A stretch of 64,000 bases of DNA from Phanerodontia chrysosporium. Taxonomy: Eukaryota > Basidiomycota > Agaricomycetes > Polyporales > Phanerochaetaceae. This document shows positions 55,987 through 64,000 of the stretch, piece by piece. The notes beneath the pieces were generated by a model that saw nothing but the letters and a program-made list of their open reading frames with translations, did not search any database and was not told where the DNA came from. The stretch's first letter is position 1. The number at the start of each line of letters is the position of its first letter. The DNA lies in NCBI GenBank assembly GCA_001910725.1, contig MJGA01000033.1, positions 124,001 to 188,000 on the forward strand, read 5' to 3'. A program made the translations under genes and the position numbers.

Positions 55987-58314
55987 CCGCACTCACGCCG
56001 CACAATGGCTCGCGGTTTTTGGACTAGGGCGTGCCTTTGATCAACGAGGATCGTCGCGGAAAGCTAGTGCTGTGCATCGCATTCGAGGACGGCGCCCAGG
56101 GGTTCCCTTGTATTCTAGCCTAAATGCCCAAGTAGGTCGCGCTTGACACGCTCGTTCGTGAGTACTACATGCAGGGCTTCCCTGCCTCTGTATGTTCCCT
56201 TGTCTATGAAATCAGCACATGGAGTTTTCTCAGGATCCGTTCGTCTTCAGTCTATGACCCATCGGAAGGAGGCACTTGTGACCCAGCTGATGAACTCAAG
56301 ATCTGGGCCGCCTCGACGTGGGCTTTGCATCCCGAAGACGATGCGTACGCTGCGCAGCCTCGTGGGCTTACGGTCACTCGCCCGTGCACGCAGAAAATCA
56401 TATGCGTATGTTCGCCAGGTCACTTCGACTACGATCCATGAGATACACGAGGGCCCTTTTAGGATGTCTAGTGCTTCGCAACTGCTTCATCTCGATGCAT
56501 CCCGACTATAGCCTCCGAGCTACACAGTCCCAGAAAGGTAGGCGAGAATGTACGATGCGGAGTGCTCACGCGCCGGTGCCCCAGTGTCGCTATCCTCTGC
56601 ACCGGACCCTGCGCCTTCGCCCAAGGCTCCACCATCCGTCGTCTTCCCAGTTGCAGCTAGCACAGTGGCAGTGCGGCGATGCACACGGCTGCGAAGCCGT
56701 CCATCTTCGTGATTTCATGAAGGCAAGATCCTGCGGGTGGACCCGATCACAGCCTGTCCCGCACGAGCGCATCGTCCGCTCCGGCCGTCGGTGCGACCCT
56801 ATCATATGCCACTAGCGTGCGACTGAGGCCTTCATCTCCTTGCTGACGAAAGGATCCGCCGCCGTCGGCAGTTCAGACCCCGGCACGGCCAGCACCGACC
56901 CCGTCTTCGCCCGGCCCAACAGCTGTGCAGAGGCTCGCCCTGGCCACGGTCTCCCCGCTCGACTCGCGCCCCACGGAGAACAGCGCGGGGTGCAGCGTCC
57001 TGGGCAGCGTGCGGTGCCGTCTCTCGCACCGCGTCCCAGCAGGGCGAGCACGCACGACATCACGACGGGCCGTCACCACACAGGGGCCTTTCTTCCCAGG
57101 AGGGCGGGCGCAAGCACGGCAGCGAATGCGACGTCGCTCGCCGTGCCACGGCCTTTGCAGTCTGTTCTCGTCCGGAACTTGCTCAGGAGAGGCCGCGCGG
57201 TGCCTGTGCTTGCCCCCCTGCATGAGTTCTTGGGCGACGAGAGTGGGCAGTGGGAGGAAACTTGCGCCCAGAGGAAGGATTGCGCGCTCGTTGTGGAAGT
57301 TGATACAGTGCGTAGGGCGTGCCACATGGATCGCCTCTACAGGTGGACGGCCGTTGGAAGCAGGGCACCTCCAGCTTCAGGACCTGACACCTAGGTTCTC
57401 GTGGCTCCCTCGAGAGTTCGGGTAGCTATGGGGTTGGTCGCTTCTGAGACACATGAGAGAACATGTGTAAGGCCCAGTCCTATTTGTACACAGCTCGGGA
57501 AGCTGACACGATACTCAATCTCAGTCTTACAAGGTTAGGTTGCCTTGGATACCTAATACCACACCGTTATGGAAAGCATAGAATATCTATGGCTATAGTC
57601 TGCTACGAGCTTCATTCAAGGACATGTAGCCCCAGCCAAAATCGACCTCGCGATCATCGACCTTCGAACTTGGCTCAGATAGTATGTCCAGGAGCTTGCG
57701 AGCTAATGTTCGAGTCAGAAAGTACAGAGAGTGAGAAGATCCGCACGTGCGCCGCGAGCCGGTCCGGGTCCGGTGCCGATCCTGAGCCGGAGCCCGATCC
57801 CAGACGCCCGTGGGGCGGGTCCGACACCCTTGCCGCCCGCCCCGACGTTCCAGTTTAGGTAGTCGTAGATAAGCGCTGGCTTCTGATTGATGTCTTCGAC
57901 GGCTTAGTGGCGTTCAAGCCATACCGACTAGTGTTGTGCAGGCCCGGCTTGCACAGTTGAGGGCCTGCAGGAATTTTAAGCCGAGCGGTACACCGTCACA
58001 AGCCGCGCCAGGCCGCTGAGCCGTGGCCTGAGCCGCGGCTCAGTGTCGAGCACAAATGTACGATTCTATGACATTTTCTACACCTTTAGTAGTCACTATC
58101 ACTCTTTTATTAAGCACCTCGCACGAAAGTAAGCCGTGCGTTTCTTACTCGTTGTCTTATTCTCTTCCCGCTTCCGCTCTCCTCTTCGTCCTTATATATT
58201 GTCTTGCGCTTTCAAACCCGTACACATCCTCATGACGTGCTCTCTCATGTGATGCCCCGCATGCTCTTCGATTTATATTGCCATGCTCCGTCGCAACAAA
58301 TTCTCAGTTTTGCC
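55987..58314. other. 2.3 kb without a recognisable gene
   Basis: Frames such as 56840-57394 (plus) and 56873-57325 (minus) overlap antisense and carry no motif. A (CCGGTC/GGTCCG)-like GC-rich stretch lies at about 57755-57800. No RNA gene seen. Confidence 0.45.
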
Positions 58315-58500
58315 TCCGTTCGAGCTCAACGCCGCGTCCCTTTGCCTCCGTCCGAGCTCGACGTCTCCGGGTCTGTTTGCATCCGTCGGAGCTCGACCTC
58401 TGTCGGAGCTCGACGTTCCCGTGTTCCTTTGCCTCCTTTCAAGCAGAACATGTTCGTCTGCATCCGTCGGAGCTCGACGTCCCCGTGTCCTCTCACTTCA
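58315..58500 (+). repeat. Imperfect tandem repeat, GGAGCTCGACG core
   Basis: At least five copies of a unit centred on CGTCGGAGCTCGACG with flanking CCTTTGCCTC or GTTTGCATC, at irregular 20-60 bp spacing (near 58320, 58350, 58386, 58405, 58470). No coding role apparent. Confidence 0.65.
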
Positions 58501-58951
58501 TCAGTCCTCGCGACTGGGTACGTATTTTTTCTTATTCTTGACCGCTTTTCCTGTCTGCGCACTTATTCCATGGCTACTTCCATCCCCCAGTCGTGTATCG
58601 TGTTCGGCAACTTCGCCGTCGCCAGCGGTCGTCGCACTCAGACTGGCTCGGCGTTATCGTGGTTGATCCTGTTCAAACCTCCTTAGCTTGCAGGAGTAGT
58701 GTTTGAATCGAGGAACCGAGTTAGGCGGACTTATCTTTGGTCAGCTTCTGCCTCGGGCGTTCGTGGGAGAAATTACAGAGGTGGAAGGGGGTTCAAGGAT
58801 GTGTGAGAAGATGATAAGGGTGGGGTGACGCCTGGGGTAAGATCAAACTACAAATGGTTTTGTAGCAGGACCTTAAACACACAGCAAAAGGAAAAGCCTG
58901 TCTGCTTGACCACTTTGCCGGAAAACACCAAACAACATAAACACCAACACA

Positions 58952-59326
58952 GATACTCTACTTGGGATCTAACCAAGCCTAGAGCATCAAACACCAACAC
59001 TCTACCGGGGATTTAACCAGGCTAGAGCGCAACTCCAAACAACACCAACACTAACACTCTACTTGGGATTTAACCAAGCCTAGAGCATAACACCAAACAA
59101 CAACAACAACAACAACAACAACTACACTCTACCTGGGATTTAACCAAGCTTAGAGCGTAATACCAAACAACAACAACAGTGCTCTACTTGGGATTTAACC
59201 AAGCTTAGAGCACAACACCGAACAACGTAAGACAACAGCACAGGTATTCGACACTGGGCAACGTGTAGCCAGACTAGAATACCAGACACCACACTCTACT
59301 TGGGATTTAACCAAGCTTAGAGTGCT
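58952..59326 (-). repeat. Array of seven hairpins with covarying arms, in LTR R/U5
   Basis: Copies at about 58952-58988, 58998-59030, 59055-59088, 59125-59158, 59179-59213, 59243-59283 and 59292-59324. On the minus (transcript) strand the unit is an outer arm of 5-9 bp, a 2-nt bulge, an inner stem CTTGG/CCAAG and a conserved loop TTAAATC. Outer arms differ yet still pair: CACTCTA/TAGAGTG, GTGCTCTA/TAGAGCAC, GGTATTC/GAATACC. Spacers are (CAA)n-rich. The array lies about 110-480 bp downstream of the LTR TATA box, so it should be in the element's RNA. Confidence 0.8.
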
Positions 59327-59434
59327 GACACCGTAAACAACGTTGAACGTAAACACAAAACACGTGAAGGTGATCACAGTACTAAAGAAAGAGCTAGTAA
59401 CGTGGGCCTTCTATTTCCTGGCACATTCAGGGGG

Positions 59435-59443
59435 GTTTATATA
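59435..59443 (-). promoter_or_regulatory. LTR TATA box
   Basis: TATATAAAC on the minus strand followed by CCCCCTGA, matching the TATATAAACCCTGA of the LTR at 887. Confidence 0.65.
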
Positions 59444-59481
59444 CCTTTCCTGAGATGTGAAATTAGTGTATGACTAAGCTA

Positions 59482-59617
59482 TTCTAGAGTATTCTACGCT
59501 ATTCTCTCAAATTCCATCGTATTCTGGTGCTTTCCATCTCCCTGGCTTCCAGCAGGGTATCGCTTTCCAAGCTTTTCCAGAACTTTCCATCACATTCTAC
59601 TCGCTTCTTTTACCTTC
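59482..59617 (-). promoter_or_regulatory. 10-bp phased TTC/GAA array in LTR U3
   Basis: On the plus strand TTC starts at 59482, 59492, 59502, 59512, 59522 and 59532, then (after a phase break with one TTC at 59547) at 59565, 59575, 59585, 59595, 59605 and 59615: exact 10-bp steps. At 59575-59587 TTC-GAA-TTC is on a 5-bp pitch, a perfect three-unit heat-shock element. It sits 40-170 bp upstream of the TATA box, and in transcript sense the units read GAA, as in the LTR at 661-801. Confidence 0.75.
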
Positions 59618-59832
59618 CAGGGCATGCCTGAAGTACAATGCTTGGTGAGCATTTGTCATGGTATTTGTCGTCTAAAGCCTGGGCTTCTGGCCTATCCCAG
59701 AATGTCCCTGTTCTCTCGCGCTCGTCTTTGAGCAGTGAATTAGACTCTGTTCATCCATATCTTGTATCAAACATGTTTGATGCATGATATCCGGGGGTCG
59801 CTTGAAGTTTCAACTGTCCCCAGTTGGCCGTT

Positions 59833-62800
59833 CTAAAATGATGAGGGTGAATACGAGTCTGATTCACTGCCTTCAAAGGAGGAGTCCTGGTTTACAGAGC
59901 TCTCAGCAGATTTACCAGAATCATATTCCCTTTCACTATCAGAAAACCAAGGATCTGTGCCTGAGCTCTCATCCTCAGCATTATCATGGAGCTGCTCCAT
60001 TATTGCCTCAAGATACTCGCTTGACCTGGACACATAGGGTATGAGTCTAAAGGCCGCTATGGCTTGTCGCCAAACTGTACCATCCAGCTCTTGTAGGATG
60101 TATGCTCCGTTTCTTGTTCGTCGTACCACCTCATATGGTCCTAAATACCTATCCTTATGCTTACGTTCCAGAGTAGCCTCTATTGCTTTGTTACGCAGTA
60201 GCACTAAGGTACCAGGTGGATATGATTCGCGTATAAGTCGAGTTTGATATCGATGTTCGAATTGTTCTTTTGCTTTGAACCTATGCTTAGCTAAGACTTC
60301 TGCTGCCTTTGACAAGTCTTCAGGGCACTTTTGTAACTGACGTAAACGTAAAGCTAGTAATTCTACTGAGCTCATGCCGCGTTTGTAGCCGTCCATCATA
60401 AAGGTAGCCTCTGTAAGGTCAAAGGGTAGAACTGGGTCTGTTCCATGAAGCAAATAGAAGGGAGAGTAGCCTGTCTGTCGCCTTACAGTTATCCTGTCTG
60501 CAAAGAAGGCGTGGCAAACATGCTTAGGCCAGTCTGAAACCTTGCCATTACATGCCTTGACAATGGATTCGCGTATGATGAAATGTCCTCGTTCCACCAC
60601 TCCGTTTGCTTTGGAGTTGTAAGCAGATATTCGAATCTGAGGTACACCAAATCGATCCATAAGCTCGCTAAAAGCTGCTTCCACCTCCTTGCCATTATCA
60701 GTGACGACTTGTCCAACTGCTCCATATCTGCAGAAGACTTGTTCCCACAAGAACTTGGACATGCTAAGTGCATCATTGCGCTTGAGTGACCGTCCTTCTG
60801 CTGCTCCTGATAAGTCATCACGTGCTGCTGCTATGTACCGGTAGCCATGTGACTTAGGCATGAACATGACATCCACATAGACTTTCAAGAACAGTGTCGA
60901 TGGTGTTGAGACCATGATAGGCACCTGTGCCTTTCGTACACTTCGTATCTGGCATTGATGACATGACTGAACATGATGGCGAATGTCCTGCCACATATTA
61001 GGCCAATAGAAGCGTTCCTTTAACATGGCCATGACTGCTTCAGCTCCTCTATGTCCTTGCCCCTCATGTGCAGCTTGAAGCAATTCTTCACGCTTATGTG
61101 CACGGAATATAACCTTGGCAGGTCCTTGTAAACCACGCCGTTTGTACATGGCCTTTCCTGTTACATAGAAGCGTAATGCCTTCTGAATGAACCGCTGCTT
61201 TTCTTGGGTAGTCTGAAACTGAGGTGTCCGGGTAGTTTGCAGAAAGTGGTAAATATCTGCTAATGTTCGTTCTTGCTGCTGGGTTGATGCTGCAAACACA
61301 TGCTCTACCATGGGCTCGTCAGGCTCGTACAAACATGCTTTGAAAGTTTTGATGGTGGGCTCAGGAACCGAGCTCACTAAGCGTGTGTAGAGCGACACAA
61401 TATTCATCCATGGTCCGCATTGTTCAGGTATCAACAGGGGTATGTCGTCCAACCAGCTGTCGTCTTCTTCAACTATCTCTTCTCCTTCTGCCATCTCCTT
61501 CCTTGATAAGGCGTCGGGTCCTCGATGTTTGTTTGCTGGTACGTGAACTAACTCGAAGTCAAATAAAAGAATGCCCTGGATCCACCTATTGATGGTGGCA
61601 TTAGGTTGAAGGTCAGGGTCATTAAGCATTCCTTTAATGTACTTCGCATCCACCTCCACTATCATGTGCTTAACTCCAATAATGTAAAGGCGATAAGCTC
61701 GCAGTGCTCTGAATAACCCATATAATTCCAGTTTGGGCTGAGAGTAGCGTGATTCTATACTGTTCATTGGGATTGAACCGTATCTTGCTGGTCTCTTCTT
61801 GCCATTCTCATCATACTGTGCAAGTATGAAGCCTACTGCAATTATGCTGGAGTCTACTGATAACACCACAGGTCGTTCCGAGTCATAGTCAATGGGGCGT
61901 AGGGCTGGTGGTGACGTAATTGCCTGTTTCAGTTCTTCAAAGACTGCTTGTCGCCGTGCGTCCCATTCAAACTCCACATCGTGGCGTATGAGTTCTGCCA
62001 AGGGTCGTGCCTTAGCTGAATAGTTCTCAATCCAGATGCGTACTGTACCACAAAGACCAAGGAATCCTCTGACATCCTTTACTGTCTTTAAGGGTGGCCA
62101 TTTCAGAATCTTCTCGATCTTCTGACTATCTGGCAACCGCCCTTCTGGGGTACACTTCTGGCCAATAATAAGAACTTCCTCCTGCGCTAGTTGAACCTTT
62201 GAGGGGGAGAATATTCCTCCCGCATGTCCAACTCTGTGAATAATCCGGTGTACATCATTTGCATGTTCCCAGATAAACCGTCGTATGCCTGGATTGGCTT
62301 GCAATACTTCTGGCCTTCCAAACTTGTCTTTATAACGGCTCTTAGGACCTTTGATAGGTAAGTCATCTATAAAGATATTGGCGTAATCAGGAATTTCATG
62401 CTGCAGTATAAAAGACATGCACGCTTGAAATTCAGCTGGTGAGTTGGTAAAGCCTGTAGGTAGCGAAGTGATGCGTAGTAGCCCTAGTGGTGTCATGAAT
62501 GCTGTAAGGTCTCTGCTTTGTGGGTGCACCTTGCATGCATCAAATCCCCAATACAAGTCAAAAACCGTATAACACTGTCGTCCAGCAAATGGCTCCACAA
62601 AGTTATCCAGATTGGGAGGCAATCCTGCATCTCGTATAGTTACTTTGTTCAGCGGCTGTAAGTCATGTACAATTCTTAGCTTGCCACTTTTCTTAAGAAC
62701 GCAGAACCATCTTGATCGATATGAGGACTGGCTAGACTCGTATACTCCAGCGACTATCTTTTCCCGCAGCAAGTCAAGGACTTTCTGATGAATTCCTAAG

Positions 62801-62844
62801 GGTATAGGAATATTCTTGAATGCCCAAGGAACGTGAGGTACCAC
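59833..62844 (-). CDS. gypsy-type pol: reverse transcriptase, RNase H, integrase
   Basis: 1,003 residues visible in one frame. Reverse transcriptase at about 1-260: KSGKLRIVHDLQPLNKVTI, YWGFDACKVHP, SLPTGFTNSPAEFQ, and the catalytic box FIDD in place of YVDD. RNase H-like region at about 330-470: VVLSVDSSIIAVGFILAQYD, SQPKLELYGLFRAL, IVEVDAKYIKG, GPDALSR. Integrase: zinc-binding H..GHRGAEAVMAML...CHQCQIR (about 600-650), then a DDE core with DVMFMP, VTDNGKEVE and NGVVERGH (about 670-780). A GPY/chromo-less C-terminus is followed by an acidic serine-rich tail (DSGKSAESSVNQDSSFEGSE). RT-RH-IN order is Ty3/gypsy. The frame continues from the upstream ORF after a one-base break near 62874. Confidence 0.93.
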   Translation of the reverse strand: MVPHVPWAFKNIPIPLGIHQKVLDLLREKIVAGVYESSQSSYRSRWFCVLKKSGKLRIVHDLQPLNKVTIRDAGLPPNLDNFVEPFAGRQCYTVFDLYWGFDACKVHPQSRDLTAFMTPLGLLRITSLPTGFTNSPAEFQACMSFILQHEIPDYANIFIDDLPIKGPKSRYKDKFGRPEVLQANPGIRRFIWEHANDVHRIIHRVGHAGGIFSPSKVQLAQEEVLIIGQKCTPEGRLPDSQKIEKILKWPPLKTVKDVRGFLGLCGTVRIWIENYSAKARPLAELIRHDVEFEWDARRQAVFEELKQAITSPPALRPIDYDSERPVVLSVDSSIIAVGFILAQYDENGKKRPARYGSIPMNSIESRYSQPKLELYGLFRALRAYRLYIIGVKHMIVEVDAKYIKGMLNDPDLQPNATINRWIQGILLFDFELVHVPANKHRGPDALSRKEMAEGEEIVEEDDSWLDDIPLLIPEQCGPWMNIVSLYTRLVSSVPEPTIKTFKACLYEPDEPMVEHVFAASTQQQERTLADIYHFLQTTRTPQFQTTQEKQRFIQKALRFYVTGKAMYKRRGLQGPAKVIFRAHKREELLQAAHEGQGHRGAEAVMAMLKERFYWPNMWQDIRHHVQSCHQCQIRSVRKAQVPIMVSTPSTLFLKVYVDVMFMPKSHGYRYIAAARDDLSGAAEGRSLKRNDALSMSKFLWEQVFCRYGAVGQVVTDNGKEVEAAFSELMDRFGVPQIRISAYNSKANGVVERGHFIIRESIVKACNGKVSDWPKHVCHAFFADRITVRRQTGYSPFYLLHGTDPVLPFDLTEATFMMDGYKRGMSSVELLALRLRQLQKCPEDLSKAAEVLAKHRFKAKEQFEHRYQTRLIRESYPPGTLVLLRNKAIEATLERKHKDRYLGPYEVVRRTRNGAYILQELDGTVWRQAIAAFRLIPYVSRSSEYLEAIMEQLHDNAEDESSGTDPWFSDSEREYDSGKSAESSVNQDSSFEGSESDSYSPSSF

Positions 62845-63527
62845 AGGAATGATGTACGGGGAGAAATAGTCTTCCTGAAGGAGCCTCGTTGGCTGTCTTC
62901 AAATACAAAGTGCGCTTGATTTAATTGAAGTATATGCTGAAATAACTTCAATTCCTCTGGCCATAGGAATCCTGTTGCATTCAGATTCATTGCTTCTAGG
63001 TTTTCAAAGGTTAGCCGCCCTCCATTAGGTTCAAAAGTAGGTGGTTGTGGGGTTAATGGAGGTAGTGAGGCTAATGGGTCCTCAGGAAACTGTCGCAATA
63101 CTCTTGCATCTTCTGGAAATACTGCAGGCACAGGTTTAACCTTACGATCAACCCTTTTATAAGCCGTAAGTACTTCAGGAGAGCTCATCTGCTGCTTGGA
63201 TGAAAACATGTATTCACCATCATACGTAATGATAGTGTCTTCTTCGTCTAGGCCCTCCATGAACTTGTCCATGTCAGTGGTTACTAAGACCGGTTCTATA
63301 TCGTCCCATTGAATGTTCAGACTTTCTTCTCGAATAGTAGCATAGAAAGTTTGAAGCTGATTACATTCATTGGAAGGTATAGCGCCCATGCTACCGCTCT
63401 CTAGGCTGGTTGCATGCAAGCCTTCGGTCAGGTAAGCGCCAAGGTCACGTGGATCACTGATGCGCCTTTCGCAGGTGTCGGGGCTGCCAAATCGAGCAAG
63501 GTGCCCACCGTTGATGGCAGCAGGCAT
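62796..63527 (-). CDS. Upstream part of the gypsy polyprotein (pre-RT region)
   Basis: The last part (LEAMNLNATGFLWPEELKLF, QAHFVFEDSQRGSF) is the conserved lead-in to reverse transcriptase of this fungal gypsy group and runs directly into EDYFSPYIIPVVPHVPW of the pol frame if one base is restored near 62874. N-terminal to it is an acidic region (MDKFMEGLDEEDTIITYDGEYM) of unknown role. No protease or zinc-knuckle motif is visible here. The first codon shown is not certain, since upstream sequence continues open in other frames. Confidence 0.7.
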   Translation of the reverse strand: MPAAINGGHLARFGSPDTCERRISDPRDLGAYLTEGLHATSLESGSMGAIPSNECNQLQTFYATIREESLNIQWDDIEPVLVTTDMDKFMEGLDEEDTIITYDGEYMFSSKQQMSSPEVLTAYKRVDRKVKPVPAVFPEDARVLRQFPEDPLASLPPLTPQPPTFEPNGGRLTFENLEAMNLNATGFLWPEELKLFQHILQLNQAHFVFEDSQRGSFRKTISPRTSFLWYLTFLGHSRIFLYP

Positions 63528-64000
63528 GAATCGTTGGCATTGCGTCGGGTAGCGTGCGGTGCTCCGGTGCCGGTTTCTAGCGCTGATGTCGTAATGTCCG
63601 CGGATGTCACAGCAAGGTTTGCCGCTGGCTGTCTATCGCGTGTAGCTGGCAGTGGTGACATCATGGCTGTCATGGAGTCCGGGCCTGTATCCATAGTCAA
63701 AGTCGTCGTTGATATCGAGTTCCTGGCTTCAAGCATGCTGTCGCTTTCGACGGCCGTCCGGGGGTCGCTTGTGCTTGTATGTTCCCCAGTGACTGGCATG
63801 CAAGCTTACTTGATTTGCGCTGATAATACAGAGTCCAGAGGGCATACATTGATGTAAGGCTCCTGCGACTAGTACAAGTGCGGCGTTCAAGTGCCATGAG
63901 TCCGTGTCCGAGCCTGAGTCTGAGTCCGAGTCCATAGTACTACAAGGGTCCGAGTCCGTTTCTCTATCCCTGTCGCGATCCATGTCCGTGTCCGTAGTAC
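63528..64000 (-). other. Low-complexity acidic coding-like sequence at the window edge
   Basis: About 63890-64000 repeats TCCGAGTCCG-type units. On the minus strand this reads Asp/Ser alternation (DSDSDSGSDTDS) and is probably part of the gypsy element's gag-side coding region. Frames break before 63527, so I cannot join it. The element's 5' end lies outside. Confidence 0.4.

Larger units (their letters stand above)
58850..64000 (-). mobile_element. Ty3/gypsy-type LTR retrotransposon, 3' portion
   Basis: Pol and part of an upstream frame run on the minus strand from beyond 63527 to 59833. They are followed by a region with LTR character: phased array at 59482-59617, TATATAAAC at 59435-59443, and a transcribed-type leader with hairpins. 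The left end (near 58850) is approximate, since the matching 5' LTR lies outside the window. One frame break is visible (about 62874); otherwise the enzyme is complete, so the copy may be fairly recent. Confidence 0.85.

Noticed and set aside
58204..58686. 160-codon plus frame
   Set aside because: It is created by the tandem GGAGCTCGACG repeats (repeated SSTSVGARRS-like output in all three frames).
58956..59324. tRNA-derived repeats (GGTTAAATCCC resembles a B box)
   Set aside because: The match misses the invariant C of GGTTC, no A box or cloverleaf can be formed, and the stretch is fully explained by the hairpin loop.
58952..59326. CRISPR-like array
   Set aside because: Repeats are regularly placed, but spacers are (CAA)n low-complexity, arms vary, and the host is a eukaryote; hairpins of an LTR fit better.

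Overview
The window looks like a piece of an Agaricomycete (mushroom-forming basidiomycete) genome. The evidence is gene structure and content. Genes are densely interrupted by 47-75 nt GT..AG introns. They include a fungal adenylate cyclase, a Dal5-type permease, a Zn2Cys6 factor with the cluster at its C-terminus, an expanded F-box/leucine-rich family, and Ty1/copia and Ty3/gypsy-type retroelements. All exon joins below were built by hand and checked for frame consistency; none is supported by transcripts.

Layout. 1-982: 3' end of an LTR retrotransposon with a dUTPase domain and its 3' LTR, abutting the 3' remnant of a sedolisin protease gene (to 1276). 1441-1753: candidate small membrane protein. 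1881-7358: an FHA-only gene whose first intron holds a complete, very young copia element (2146-6937; identical 341-bp LTRs, TTGCT target duplication). 7359-10374: no recognisable gene. 10375-14488: two F-box paralogs (minus). 15247-20796: adenylate cyclase (minus), then a candidate small gene (to 21227). 23701-25786: amino-acid permease. 26850-27440: remnant of a helical regulatory protein. 27997-30002: MFS transporter (minus). 31377-32284: uncharacterised 247-aa protein. 32730-36078: secreted GH2 beta-mannosidase (minus). 37430-42531: F-box family cluster (plus) with two intact-looking members and two remnants. 42842-43628: macro-domain protein. 43629-47547: no recognisable gene. 47548-48794: Zn2Cys6 protein. 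48795-51712: GC-rich gene-free tract. 51713-54881 (minus) and 55180-55986 (plus): glycerol-phosphate acyltransferase and signal peptidase subunit SPC3, divergent across 298 bp. 55987-58850: mostly empty. 58850-64000: most of a gypsy-type element (minus) with a structured LTR.

Functional context. Housekeeping ER-membrane genes (acyltransferase, SPC3), nutrient uptake (two permeases, beta-mannosidase) and nutrient signalling (adenylate cyclase) are interspersed with fast-evolving material: F-box duplicates in several stages of decay, and retroelements.

Most unusual observations. (1) Two LTRs at opposite ends of the window carry arrays of about 12 GAA/TTC units on a 10-bp pitch, upstream of the same TATATAAACCC box. 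These resemble step-type heat-shock elements. (2) Downstream of that box one LTR has seven hairpins whose arms vary with compensation. (3) Several genes, including the conserved adenylate cyclase, are broken by single-base losses at 4-nt C/G runs, a pattern suggesting systematic sequence error rather than biology. (4) The copia element has an anticodon-arm tRNA-iMet primer site. (5) The acyltransferase gene has 11- and 13-nt micro-exons.
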